Source: DAIPJH01 sp036770365 (GTDB lineage Bacteria; Pseudomonadota; Alphaproteobacteria; Rickettsiales; UBA998). From it: DNA of 64,000 nucleotides. The position numbers and the translations under genes were made by a program. Below the pieces are notes generated by a model that had not been told where the DNA came from, searched no databases, and saw only the letters and a program-made list of their open reading frames with translations. The stretch lies in NCBI GenBank assembly GCA_036770365.1, contig DAIPJH010000007.1, positions 62,001 through 126,000 on the forward strand, given 5' to 3'. Positions within the stretch are counted from its first letter, which is position 1. The number at the start of each line of letters is the position of its first letter. Positions 41,830 through 50,771 of the stretch are shown here, in pieces.

Positions 41830-43002
41830 ATGCTTCCACATATTGCTGGTTTTCTCCATACTTTACTTTCCTTTGTTGGCATCTTGTCGCTCATTGTTTT
41901 TTTGCATGAGTTTGGACATTATCTCATCGCACGGCTTTGCGGTGTACGCATTCTAGAATTTTCCATTGGGTTTGGTAAGGAAATCTATAGCTGGAAAGAC
42001 AAGCATGATACACGCTGGAAAATCAGCCTTATCCCCATGGGGGGCTACGTTAAAATGTTTGGAGATGCGTCGGAAGCAAGCGCGCCTGATGCACAAAAAT
42101 TAGAAAATATGTCTGAGCAAGACAAAGCTATAAGCTTTCATTTCAAACCCCTATGGAAAAAAGCAGCGATTGTATTTGCAGGTCCTGCGGCGAACTTTAT
42201 ACTCACCATATGCATCTTCACAGGCTTTATTTTTACCTACGGCGTGACAACGGCTGATCCAATTGTTGGTGAAATATTACCTGATTCTCCTGCACTGGAA
42301 GCAGGACTACAAGCAGGTGATCGTGTCCTGAGCGTCAATGCTACTCCTGTAGAACATTTCCGTGATATCCCCCGCCTTATTCTTACAAATATGGGAACAC
42401 CTGTGGAATTAAAACTCCAACGTGGCAACGAGACCATCATTAAAATAATTACACCGCGTTTTATTGAAGAAACTGACTCACTGGGCAATAAATCCAAACG
42501 CCCTATGATCGGCTTCAAAAGCCAACGCTTAACTGTCAAAGAGGTTGGTATTGCAGGTGCATTGGTTGAATCCATGAAACAAACATGGGACATCACCATG
42601 ATCACGGGAGAATATCTTGGGCAGGTTATCAAAGGAGACCGTAGTGCCAAAGAAATGAAAGGTCCGCTCGGCATTGCCAAAATGTCGGGACAAGCCACTG
42701 AGAAAGGTCTTTATACGGTACTATGGTTCATGGCGTTGCTCTCCGCCAACCTTGGATTCATCAACTTATTACCTATCCCTCCTTTAGACGGCGGACATTT
42801 GTTATTTTATACGCTAGAAGGTATGCGCGGTCGTCCTCTTGCACTTAAATTTCAAGAATATAGTTTCCGTGCTGGCTTTGCACTTGTGCTGAGTTTAATG
42901 GTCTTTACTATTTTCAACGATGTACGCGATCTGGTAACGGGTACAACCGATACTCCGGAACAAAGCGATAAAAGCACCACACCATCACAACCTAAAAAAT
43001 AA
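41830..43002 (+). CDS. rseP: RIP zinc metalloprotease RseP
   Basis: An inner-membrane site-2 protease that cuts transmembrane substrates such as anti-sigma factors and leftover signal peptides. The 390 residues have the first membrane helix with zinc motif FLHEFGHYL (His26, Glu27, His30), one PDZ domain (GEILPDSPALEAGLQAGDRV, residues about 145-160), the NLLPIPPLDGGHLLF third-ligand motif near 318, and a last membrane helix. Only one PDZ domain is clear, versus two in E. coli, which is normal for many alphaproteobacteria. The COQ9 gene starts 2 bp after its stop. Confidence 0.95.
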   Translation: MLPHIAGFLHTLLSFVGILSLIVFLHEFGHYLIARLCGVRILEFSIGFGKEIYSWKDKHDTRWKISLIPMGGYVKMFGDASEASAPDAQKLENMSEQDKAISFHFKPLWKKAAIVFAGPAANFILTICIFTGFIFTYGVTTADPIVGEILPDSPALEAGLQAGDRVLSVNATPVEHFRDIPRLILTNMGTPVELKLQRGNETIIKIITPRFIEETDSLGNKSKRPMIGFKSQRLTVKEVGIAGALVESMKQTWDITMITGEYLGQVIKGDRSAKEMKGPLGIAKMSGQATEKGLYTVLWFMALLSANLGFINLLPIPPLDGGHLLFYTLEGMRGRPLALKFQEYSFRAGFALVLSLMVFTIFNDVRDLVTGTTDTPEQSDKSTTPSQPKK

Positions 43003-43004
43003 TT

Positions 43005-43604
43005 ATGACGACACGTGAAACACAAGATGCCATCACACATAAAGCGTTAGAGCTAGCCATTTTTGAAGGCTGGACAGAAACGATGCTTGATCATGCCACC
43101 AAACAAGCTGGTTATGATGATGTGTTGACATGGAAACGAGTGTTTCCTGAAGGTGTGGCGGATATATTAGAACATTACCGCACCCAAATTGATGAAGAGT
43201 CACGCCGTATTTGCACTTTAGAACATGAAACTATCTCGACCATGCGTATCCGAGATAAAATAGCCTATCTGGTGATGCTTCGCCTACGTTTGCAAGAACC
43301 ATATAAAGAAGCGTTGAAGCGCGCTTTCGGTCATGCTGCCATCCCAACCCACACGCTCGACGCCCTTACGCGTCTATGGCACACTGCTGACAGCATTTGG
43401 AAACTCGCAGGGGATACATCTGTTGATTTCAACTACTACACCAAGCGTATCATGCTCGCAAAAGTCTATCTTTCCACCTTACTGTGCTGGTTCAACGACA
43501 GCTCCGAGCATTACACCGAAACAGATGCTTTCCTACACCGCCGCATTGACAATGTTATGCAGTTTGAAAAACTTAAGGCAAAGGTGAAGAAGATGTTTGC
43601 TTAA
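43005..43604 (+). CDS. COQ9 family protein
   Basis: A 199-residue protein matching the COQ9/RpsU-divergently-transcribed family typical of alphaproteobacteria and mitochondria. The signature region LTRLWHTADSIWKLAGDTSV followed by DFNYYTKRIMLAKVYLSTLL and FLHRRIDNVMQFEKLK is intact. COQ9 binds lipids and helps COQ7 hydroxylate demethoxyubiquinone. The N-terminal half has a TetR-like helical fold. It starts 2 bp after rseP and may be cotranscribed. Confidence 0.93.
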   Translation: MTTRETQDAITHKALELAIFEGWTETMLDHATKQAGYDDVLTWKRVFPEGVADILEHYRTQIDEESRRICTLEHETISTMRIRDKIAYLVMLRLRLQEPYKEALKRAFGHAAIPTHTLDALTRLWHTADSIWKLAGDTSVDFNYYTKRIMLAKVYLSTLLCWFNDSSEHYTETDAFLHRRIDNVMQFEKLKAKVKKMFA

Positions 43605-43677
43605 ACATCCGCTCTACCGCATGGCTCTAAATTGCCGCATCGCTATGCTCCCCGCAATGACAAGCGCAAAAGTATCA

Positions 43678-44862
43678 TCACCGCGCCTCAAACGCCGCAA
43701 TCCCTGTAATTGCTCTACCTAAAATCAGCGCGTGAATATCGTGCGTGCCTTCATAGGTGTTGACCGCTTCCAGATTGACCATATGACGAATGACATGATA
43801 TTCATCAGCAATACCGTTACCGCCATGCATATCGCGTGCAGCGCGAGCAATATCAAGGGCTTTGCCGCAGGAGTTACGTTTAATCAGTGAAATCATATCG
43901 ACGCTATACTCACCCGAATCAAGCAAACGTCCAACCTGCAAACACGCCTGAAGCCCTAGCGCGATTTCAGTTGCCATATCAGCGAGTTTCTTTTGAATCA
44001 GTTGATTCGCAGCAAGTGGCTTACCAAATTGCGTGCGCTCAAGCGTATAGTTGCGTGCAGCTTCATAACAAAATTGAGCCGCACCGAGCGCGCCCCATCC
44101 AATGCCATAACGCGCTTTGTTCAAACATGAAAATGGCCCTTTCATCCCGACCACATCCAACACATGATCATCAGGTACAAACACCTCGTCAAGCATAATC
44201 ATCCCTGTGATGGACGCCCGAAGCGCGACTTTACCTTCAATTTTAGGAGTTGCCACACCCTTAGCTGTACAATCTACAACAAACCCCCGCACCACACCTT
44301 CACCACCGTCCTCAATGGTGCGCGCCCAGACAATCGCAATATCGGCAATCGGCGAATTGGTTATCCATGTTTTTGAACCGCTTAATTTCCAGCCACCATC
44401 TACTTGCTTAGCGCGAGTTTTCATGCCATTTGGATCTGATCCTTGATCTGGCTCAGTCAACCCAAAACACCCGACTAATTCCCCCGTTGCTAAACGCGGA
44501 AGGTAGGTGTTTTTGAGGAAATTAGAACCAAAAATCGACAAAGGATACATCACCAACGATGATTGAACCGACATTGCCGAGCGATACCCAGAATCAACCC
44601 ACTCGACCTCATGCGCCATCAAACCATAGGCAACATGCGACACGCCTGCGCAGCCATAGCCGTCGATCGTCGCGCCTAGCAACCCCACTTGCCCCATTTC
44701 ATGCATAATCTCACGGTCAAAATGCTCATGACGAAACGCTTGCGTGATGTTCGGAAACAACTCTGTGCGCACAAATTTTCGCACCTCGTCACGTATCAAT
44801 CGCTCTTCATTACTTAACACAGCATCAAGATTCAGCGGGTCTTGCCAGTTCAATGGGTGCAT
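43678..44862 (-). CDS. gcdH: Acyl-CoA dehydrogenase, glutaryl-CoA dehydrogenase-like
   Basis: A 394-residue flavoenzyme closest to glutaryl-CoA dehydrogenase, which converts glutaryl-CoA to crotonyl-CoA in lysine and tryptophan breakdown. Evidence: GCFGLTEPDQGSDPNGMKTR, KLSGSKTWITNSPIADIAIV, RYGIGWGALGAAQFCYEAAR, TLERTQFGKPLAANQLIQKK and the catalytic Glu in NTYEGTHDIHALILGRAITG, which is the GcdH version of the motif. Start 44862 has AAGGAG. It is convergent with COQ9 across a 73-bp gap. Confidence 0.92.
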   Translation of the reverse strand: MHPLNWQDPLNLDAVLSNEERLIRDEVRKFVRTELFPNITQAFRHEHFDREIMHEMGQVGLLGATIDGYGCAGVSHVAYGLMAHEVEWVDSGYRSAMSVQSSLVMYPLSIFGSNFLKNTYLPRLATGELVGCFGLTEPDQGSDPNGMKTRAKQVDGGWKLSGSKTWITNSPIADIAIVWARTIEDGGEGVVRGFVVDCTAKGVATPKIEGKVALRASITGMIMLDEVFVPDDHVLDVVGMKGPFSCLNKARYGIGWGALGAAQFCYEAARNYTLERTQFGKPLAANQLIQKKLADMATEIALGLQACLQVGRLLDSGEYSVDMISLIKRNSCGKALDIARAARDMHGGNGIADEYHVIRHMVNLEAVNTYEGTHDIHALILGRAITGIAAFEAR

Positions 44863-44912
44863 GATGTTTCTCCTTATGATTCTACTTCATAGAATGACGT
44901 AAAAAGCTAAAA

Positions 44913-44945
44913 TTGTCATTATTTCTTCATCAATACTGTGATAAA
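44913..44945 (+). promoter_or_regulatory. Pho-box-like promoter of orphan 44982
   Basis: TTGTCAT-TATT-TCTTCAT (44913-44930) followed after 9-10 nt by GATAAA (44940-44945). Two 7-mers at 11-bp period with standard spacing. Confidence 0.7.
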
Positions 44946-44981
44946 CTGCTCGCAACATAAAACCACGACCACAGAAACCAC

Positions 44982-46760
44982 ATGCCTAACGAACACTCTT
45001 CACACATCCCTACTTTTGATGACTATGTAGCCGCTTACGCTGGCATCAAGCATATGACTGATATTGCAGCCAAAAATGCTCCGACGACACCTGAAGTCAA
45101 ACAGAGCCGTGGCATGCTCTCGGCATTCGCCTATGAAGCACGCATGCATATCCTTCATAATGTCACGGAGGGGTCGCCCAATCATGATATTAAAGGGCGC
45201 ATCGCAAAAGATTTTTTTCAGTCTGTACGTGTGTATGAAAAAAGAATGCTTATTACCCATGCTATTGTCCCTAGTAATCCTAACGCGTATTTGACATTTC
45301 ATGCTCAGCAGATTTTTTCACAAATACCCCATAATATTATTGAAGAAATGACGGATGGCACGAATCAAGATGTCATCGACGCAGGGCAAAAACCTGAGCT
45401 ATTGGCAGCACGCATGTGGCTAAAACGTGAGATACTAACCCGCCCAGATACGCGAAATCTTTTAAGAACCCATAATAAAGCTCGTGCAGACCTCTATCTT
45501 CTTGGCACACACGATGAACAACAACAAGCAAAGCGTCCTAGTGAAAATGAACCAGCATTTACTCAAGAAGAATTACAACATACCCCCCTTCTTCCTGCGG
45601 AAGAAGCCATGGCATCCGCGGCGTACACACGGAATTCATTAGATCATATTATGCAACGCCTTCTAAAAGCCATGCCATTTTCAGATAAGGATAAACAAGA
45701 CATTGTAGGACATGCTATGCATGACATTCTTGCGATGAAAGATTTGGATGAAGCTAGAAAAGTTGATTTTGATCCAACCATACAAGCAAGCAGCGATAGT
45801 GGTTATAATTGGGAAGAAAAACATATTGATCCAACTCGCGCCATTGTTCCTATTATCCGCGCTAATTTAGATGCGTTTAACGGCGTCGAAAATTATTATA
45901 ATAGCTATCACACGTTGCACCCACCTCTCAACATGGATGAGGACGCAGTGGATTATGTGCATGAAATACTAGAAGATATTTACGAAGCGCAGCATAATGA
46001 TAAAAGCACAAAACCCAAAGAACATGCAGCAATGCGTGCGGACGGGCTATCTGATATGATCAACCAACATGACCACACCCCCATTGATCCAGACAAAGAT
46101 TTTCTTACCAATGCCATGGAAACATTACTGCGTGGTCTCAATCCTCGTGACCTTGACTTCATCTTGTCTAGTGACCAAATGGCGATGATGCACAAAAAAG
46201 ACTATCGTAGTCTCGCACACAGCCTTTACGCAGTACATTGTTTGGACGATGTGCAAACGGAGGTCTATCAACAAGAAGCTCATGAAGGTGACCCCAACCC
46301 CAAACTTCCACCGCAGATTGCCTCAGCATGGCACACCCTTGAAACGGTGAGTACTATGTTAGAAGTCATCAAAACAAGACAACCCAACGAAGACATTAGT
46401 CCTGATGTTATCACTATCATGGAAAAGGAATTACACACACTGCAAGATAAAACCGCCACGGTCATTTTAGGACATTTTCATATCCATGAAGAATATATCA
46501 AACCCGCACTTGAAGCCATTCGTGAGCGCAACCAGCTCATCGTCCACAATGCCCCGCGTACAGATGACAATCCCATCACCTTCATCGAACAAGAAATGAC
46601 CCCCAAATTAATACAAACAACACAACGCGAGCTGTTACGTGCGCATCGCCATTTAGAAGACATTGGCGTGGTGACCTCTGGCACAGGACAAACCCATGTG
46701 GATCGTATTTTAGCGCGTGCCAAAGGCAATTCTCCTGATCAACCACGAAGTGTCTATTAA
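44982..46760 (+). CDS. Large helical orphan protein, 592 aa
   Basis: An acidic and His-rich, almost entirely helical protein with no signal peptide or membrane segment and no family I recognise. Distinctive segments are HIPTFDDYVAAYAGIKHMTD at the start, VDYVHEILEDIYEAQHNDKS in the middle and EEYIKPALEAIRERNQLIVH near the end. The C-terminus RILARAKGNSPDQPRSVY is basic. It has a Pho-box-like promoter and stands between gcdH and pgpA without obvious link to either. Confidence 0.75.
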   Translation: MPNEHSSHIPTFDDYVAAYAGIKHMTDIAAKNAPTTPEVKQSRGMLSAFAYEARMHILHNVTEGSPNHDIKGRIAKDFFQSVRVYEKRMLITHAIVPSNPNAYLTFHAQQIFSQIPHNIIEEMTDGTNQDVIDAGQKPELLAARMWLKREILTRPDTRNLLRTHNKARADLYLLGTHDEQQQAKRPSENEPAFTQEELQHTPLLPAEEAMASAAYTRNSLDHIMQRLLKAMPFSDKDKQDIVGHAMHDILAMKDLDEARKVDFDPTIQASSDSGYNWEEKHIDPTRAIVPIIRANLDAFNGVENYYNSYHTLHPPLNMDEDAVDYVHEILEDIYEAQHNDKSTKPKEHAAMRADGLSDMINQHDHTPIDPDKDFLTNAMETLLRGLNPRDLDFILSSDQMAMMHKKDYRSLAHSLYAVHCLDDVQTEVYQQEAHEGDPNPKLPPQIASAWHTLETVSTMLEVIKTRQPNEDISPDVITIMEKELHTLQDKTATVILGHFHIHEEYIKPALEAIRERNQLIVHNAPRTDDNPITFIEQEMTPKLIQTTQRELLRAHRHLEDIGVVTSGTGQTHVDRILARAKGNSPDQPRSVY

Positions 46761-46824
46761 GGCAATTGCAAGCACGCATAGCTTAGAGTATGGTAAGGTC
46801 TCTTTTAACCGCAGAGGTATTTCC

Positions 46825-47349
46825 ATGACCACTCCAACACCAAGACCTCGCCTGATTGCCGTTATCAAAAATCCGTATGGCTGGCTGGCAACATGGTTTT
46901 TGTCAGGCATGTTCCCTAAAATTTCAGGTACGGTGGGATCGCTTGCAGCCATTCCTTTTGCCTATTACCTTTACCAAGTAGGCAAAATGCCTTTATTAGC
47001 GGTGTGTGCAGTGGCAATTACGGTGGTCGGGATCTATATCAGCAATCAATATATAAGCGCGTTTGGACGCGAAGATGACCCATCAGAAATCGTGATTGAT
47101 GAAGTGGCAGGCATGTGGATCGCTATGCTACCTACCATGAATGATAGCCTGTTTATCGCCTTGGCATTTATCTTTTTCCGCTTCTTTGATATCCTCAAAC
47201 CATGGCCTATTTCATGGGCAGACAAAAAACTGCCACGAGGGCTAGGGGTGATGATGGATGATATCATTGCTGGGATTTTTGCCGCCGCATGTGTTTATGG
47301 CGCGCAGCAAGGTTTTATACTCATGCTTATACGGTATAGCGGTGAATAA
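46825..47349 (+). CDS. pgpA: Phosphatidylglycerophosphatase A
   Basis: PgpA removes phosphate from phosphatidylglycerol phosphate in the inner membrane. The 174 residues contain SGMFPKISGTVGSLAAIPFA, DDPSEIVIDEVAGMWIAML (acidic metal-binding motif) and RFFDILKPWPISWADKKLPR followed by GVMMDDIIAG, all family hallmarks, plus four hydrophobic segments. The start ATG 46825 has AGAGG upstream; an extension to 46717 would overlap the previous gene and is rejected. Confidence 0.93.
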   Translation: MTTPTPRPRLIAVIKNPYGWLATWFLSGMFPKISGTVGSLAAIPFAYYLYQVGKMPLLAVCAVAITVVGIYISNQYISAFGREDDPSEIVIDEVAGMWIAMLPTMNDSLFIALAFIFFRFFDILKPWPISWADKKLPRGLGVMMDDIIAGIFAAACVYGAQQGFILMLIRYSGE

Positions 47350-47857
47350 TTCACCTTCACATCTCCTTGATATGGCGCGTAGCAAGGGTATATGGGTAGC
47401 AACAGCAGAGTCCTGCACGGGTGGCTTGATCGCTAGCACATTGACCAATGTTTCAGGTAGTTCGGATGTTTTTGCGTGTGGGTTTATCACCTATGCTAAC
47501 GAGGCAAAGAAACATATGCTTGGCGTAACACCTGAAGACTTAACACAGTACGGAGCGGTAAGCGAACCGGTCGCACGTGCAATGAGTGAAGGTGCAGCCT
47601 TGCAACTTTATGAGATAATGCATGATGATAACAAAACATATCTCACCATTTCAGCTACAGGCATTGCGGGGCCAAAAGGGGGCAACGAAGAAAAACCTGT
47701 AGGTACGGTGCATATTGCATGTAGTATTCTCACTCCCGCGCAACCTATCAGCACACAGCATGAGCATCATTTTTTTAAGGGTGAGCGCAACGAAATACGG
47801 ACGCAGACCGTAAACGCAGCACTAAACCTAATGATGCAGCAAATCGTCAACCTTTAA
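47342..47857 (+). CDS. pncC: Nicotinamide-nucleotide amidohydrolase (CinA C-terminal domain)
   Basis: A 171-residue stand-alone CinA C-terminal domain that deamidates NMN, feeding NAD salvage. Motifs: VATAESCTGGLIASTLTNV with the nucleophilic Ser, SDVFACGFITYANEAK, AVSEPVARAMSEGA and ISATGIAGPKGGNEEKPVGT. I place the start at GTG 47342, overlapping the end of pgpA, which gives the usual distance to the AESCTGG motif; ATG 47372 would also keep it. It is coupled to pgpA, a common pairing in alphaproteobacteria. Confidence 0.92.
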   Translation: MNNSPSHLLDMARSKGIWVATAESCTGGLIASTLTNVSGSSDVFACGFITYANEAKKHMLGVTPEDLTQYGAVSEPVARAMSEGAALQLYEIMHDDNKTYLTISATGIAGPKGGNEEKPVGTVHIACSILTPAQPISTQHEHHFFKGERNEIRTQTVNAALNLMMQQIVNL

Positions 47858-47859
47858 CG

Positions 47860-48726
47860 TTACGGCTTCGCCGCCGCCTCACCCACCAACCCCGAACATG
47901 CTGCTTCTATCGCTACTTTAGAGGTTTCGCGTGATAACATACGGTAATAGACCCAATTTCCCGCTGCAACTTTTGGTGTTTTACCTGCTTTTTTCTCTTC
48001 AAAATGCTTGGGAGTTATTTTTTGATACTCCGCAAAGAGACTTGGGTCTTTAAGTTTCAACTTTTCAAAATTATCCTCAATATACACTGACCATTCCAGC
48101 TCATTAGCATAGGTGGTGATGCATGTCTGAAGCTCGTTCATTTCCGTCTTGAGTGTCCACGGTTTTTCACCCTTCAGCAATGGGCAACGCGTTTTTACAG
48201 GCACTGTACTGATAGTAGTTTTTTTGATTTTAGTATAATACAGGTCAGTAATACAGCCATCAATGCGTTCAAAAGATGGGGTAATATAATTGGTTAATGG
48301 TTTACGGTATGGGTCACTCGAATTCGCCCCTAAATACATAATCAATAACGTATCAAGCTCAGGAATCTTCAAATTATATTTCAAAAATGCGTCTTGATAG
48401 CTATCCCATCTTTTTTCAACTTCAGCGGCGGGAGCGTCATTTTCAAGGGCGGCAATCAACAAGCTTAAATGCGCTTTACGCTCATATAACACCTGCGCCA
48501 TCGAAGAAAACAATGATAAACGCTTTTCTTCAGATTCTTTCATATGAGAGATATTATATTCAATTTCTCGCTGCATATTGGTATATTTGAACCCAATAAA
48601 ACCTCCCACTACACTGGTAAGAAATACACCCATCACCGCTGTCCCCACAGGTCCAGCAAGTACATATTTTATCCAGTGATGAAAATTGGATTCTTTCCGT
48701 GGGGAAGTTTCGCGTTCTTTTGACAT
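47860..48726 (-). CDS. Membrane-anchored hypothetical protein, 288 aa
   Basis: I do not recognise this protein. It starts MSKERETSPRKESNFHHWIK at ATG 48726, with AGGCGG upstream, and has one membrane helix (YVLAGPVGTAVMGVFLTSVV) near residues 21-42. The remainder is probably periplasmic: a helical stretch (KRLSLFSSMAQVLYERKAHL) and four to five cysteines (DGCITD, TRCPLL, QTCITT, EAACSG). It follows ferredoxin by 20 bp on the same strand, so it may be cotranscribed with purB and fdx. No Pho-box-like promoter. Confidence 0.75.
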   Translation of the reverse strand: MSKERETSPRKESNFHHWIKYVLAGPVGTAVMGVFLTSVVGGFIGFKYTNMQREIEYNISHMKESEEKRLSLFSSMAQVLYERKAHLSLLIAALENDAPAAEVEKRWDSYQDAFLKYNLKIPELDTLLIMYLGANSSDPYRKPLTNYITPSFERIDGCITDLYYTKIKKTTISTVPVKTRCPLLKGEKPWTLKTEMNELQTCITTYANELEWSVYIEDNFEKLKLKDPSLFAEYQKITPKHFEEKKAGKTPKVAAGNWVYYRMLSRETSKVAIEAACSGLVGEAAAKP

Positions 48727-48745
48727 TCTGTATCCGCCTCTGGCT

Positions 48746-49081
48746 TTAATCCGCTTCTGGAGCAAGCGTCACGCGCAAGCCTTCCATCTCAGGTCTTAGC
48801 AGAATTTGACATGAAAGCCTCGAATTATCTTCAACATCGAACGCATCATCATACAAACGGTTGGTTTCTTCGTCCTCGCGTGCGGGTAATTTCTCTGTCC
48901 AATCTTTATCGACATAAACATGACAGGTGGCACACTGACACGCACCGCCGCATTCTGCTTTGATCGGCAAGCCATAATCACGGATAACTTCCATCAAACG
49001 CCACCCCTCAAGCCCTGCAAGAGTATGTTCCTCGCCTTTGCGGTCAACTACGGTGACATTGATTATTTGTGCTTCGCTCAT
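48746..49081 (-). CDS. fdx: 2Fe-2S ferredoxin, adrenodoxin type
   Basis: A 111-residue electron carrier with cluster ligands in ECGGACQCATCHVYVD (C-x5-C-x2-C) and the fourth cysteine in SRLSCQILL. This is the ISC-linked or hydroxylase-type ferredoxin found in alphaproteobacteria and mitochondria. Its start overlaps the purB stop by 4 bp, so it is coupled to purB rather than to an isc operon. Possible partners are cytochrome P450s or Fe-S assembly; none is in the window. Confidence 0.93.
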   Translation of the reverse strand: MSEAQIINVTVVDRKGEEHTLAGLEGWRLMEVIRDYGLPIKAECGGACQCATCHVYVDKDWTEKLPAREDEETNRLYDDAFDVEDNSRLSCQILLRPEMEGLRVTLAPEAD

Positions 49082-50379
49082 GATGCAAAAACCCGTTCAA
49101 AAATCGTGTCCACATGTTTAGTATGATAACCAAGATCAAATTTGCTACGGATTTCTGTTTCACCGAGTACGCCAACGACATCGACGTCCGCGAGAAGTTC
49201 AGTCAAGAAATCCTTACCTTCTGTCCAAACCTTCATCGCATTACGCTGTACCATCACGTAGGATTCTTCACGAGAGATACCTGCTTGTGTCAGCGCAAGC
49301 AATACGCGCTGCGAAAACACAAGCCCACGCATTTGATTCATGTTTCGCGTCATGTTTTCAGGATAAACCACTAAATTTTCAACAAGTCCGACCAAACGGT
49401 TAAGCGCAAAATCTAATGTAACCGTTGTATCTGGCGCAATCATACGTTCGACTGAGGAATGTGAAATATCACGCTCATGCCATAGTGCAACGTTTTCCAT
49501 AGCAGGGACAACACTCATCCGCACCAAGCGTGCAAGCCCCGTCAAATTTTCAGAAAGCACAGGGTTGCGCTTGTGCGGCATCGCCGATGAACCTTTTTGT
49601 CCCTTAGAGAAAAACTCTTCGGCTTCCAGCACTTCAGTACGCTGCATATGACGAATCTCAATCGCCACATTTTCAATCGAGGAGGCAATCACACCCAGCA
49701 CTGCAAAAAACATTGCATGACGGTCACGTGGAATGACCTGCGTAGAAACAGGTTCAACATTCAAACCTAATTTTTTAGCCACATGTGCTTCAACGTGTGG
49801 GTCGATATTGGCAAATGTACCCACCGCTCCTGAGATTGCACAGGTGGCAATCTCATCACGCGCCGCCACTAAACGTTCACGCCCACGCGCAAACTCCGCA
49901 TAAAACCGTGCGAACTTCAAACCCATCGTCACAGGTTCAGCATGAATTCCATGCGAACGTCCAATGCACGGCATATCTTTGGTCTCATACGCACGTTTTT
50001 TGAGAGCTGCCAAAACTCTGTCCATATCCGCAAGTAGCAAGTCCGCAGCTTGTTTAAGCTGCACCGCTAGACAGGTATCCAACACATCCGAACTGGTCAT
50101 ACCTTGATGCACAAAGCGTGAATCTTCTCCAATAAACTCCGCAAGATGCGTGAGGAATGCAATCACATCATGTTTGGTCACACGCTCAATTTCATCAATT
50201 TTATCCACATCAAACTGCGCTGGTGCATTTTTCCAGATATTTTCCGCCGCAGTCTTTGGGATCACGCCAAGCTCCGCCAGTGCGTCACACGCATGTGCCT
50301 CAATCTCAAACCAAATACGAAAACGGTTCTGTGGCTCCCAAATGGCGGTCATTTCGGGGCGTGAATAACGTGGAATCAT
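49078..50379 (-). CDS. purB: Adenylosuccinate lyase
   Basis: PurB acts twice in purine synthesis, splitting SAICAR and adenylosuccinate. The 433 residues show the superfamily signature SSAMPHKRNPVLSENLTGLA, the N-terminal RYSRPEMTAIW, HQGMTSSDVLDTCLAVQL and GRSHGIHAEPVTMGLKF with active-site histidines. Start 50379 has GAGAGG upstream. It leads a probable operon with fdx and the membrane orphan. Confidence 0.96.
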   Translation of the reverse strand: MIPRYSRPEMTAIWEPQNRFRIWFEIEAHACDALAELGVIPKTAAENIWKNAPAQFDVDKIDEIERVTKHDVIAFLTHLAEFIGEDSRFVHQGMTSSDVLDTCLAVQLKQAADLLLADMDRVLAALKKRAYETKDMPCIGRSHGIHAEPVTMGLKFARFYAEFARGRERLVAARDEIATCAISGAVGTFANIDPHVEAHVAKKLGLNVEPVSTQVIPRDRHAMFFAVLGVIASSIENVAIEIRHMQRTEVLEAEEFFSKGQKGSSAMPHKRNPVLSENLTGLARLVRMSVVPAMENVALWHERDISHSSVERMIAPDTTVTLDFALNRLVGLVENLVVYPENMTRNMNQMRGLVFSQRVLLALTQAGISREESYVMVQRNAMKVWTEGKDFLTELLADVDVVGVLGETEIRSKFDLGYHTKHVDTIFERVFAS

Positions 50380-50468
50380 AATGCTAGCCTCTCTTAAATC
50401 TCTGCGAGGCGTTTAATCATAATGGGGAGAGTTTGTAAAGGATAGAGAGGGATTATACTTCTCGCACA

Positions 50469-50771
50469 TCACCCAAAACCACGACCTCCACGCGTCGCTG
50501 GTCTACGATATGCATTATTTAAAGGAGAATTGGGTGTAGTCAACTCCTGAGCTATTTGCTCATAAGTGGTTGGGCTGCTCACTTCATGAGAAGCTAAGTT
50601 TTCTGGATTCGCTGGCGTTCCCGTCATAGTTCTTTTTGCAAAACTAAAGAGATTACCAAGCTGCTCCCAGATCATCAGCCCAAACTCTTTAACAACACCC
50701 CACACTACCGACGCGCTTAATTTTGCACTATGACCTAAACGCCCCCAAAAACCTTGTTCTTCCATCGTCAT
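50469..50771 (-). CDS. Small orphan coupled to the deaminase-like gene, 100 aa
   Basis: The ATG at 50771 shares its A with the TAA stop of the preceding gene (TAATG), so translation is coupled. The protein begins MTMEEQGFWGRLGHSAKLSA and has an amphipathic or weakly hydrophobic helix (SVVWGVVKEFGLMIWEQLGN), then a Ser/Thr/Pro/Asn-rich stretch, ending in the arginine/glycine-rich YRRPATRGGRGFG. No family recognised. A partner, chaperone or immunity-like role for the deaminase-like protein is possible; only the coupling is seen. Confidence 0.7.
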   Translation of the reverse strand: MTMEEQGFWGRLGHSAKLSASVVWGVVKEFGLMIWEQLGNLFSFAKRTMTGTPANPENLASHEVSSPTTYEQIAQELTTPNSPLNNAYRRPATRGGRGFG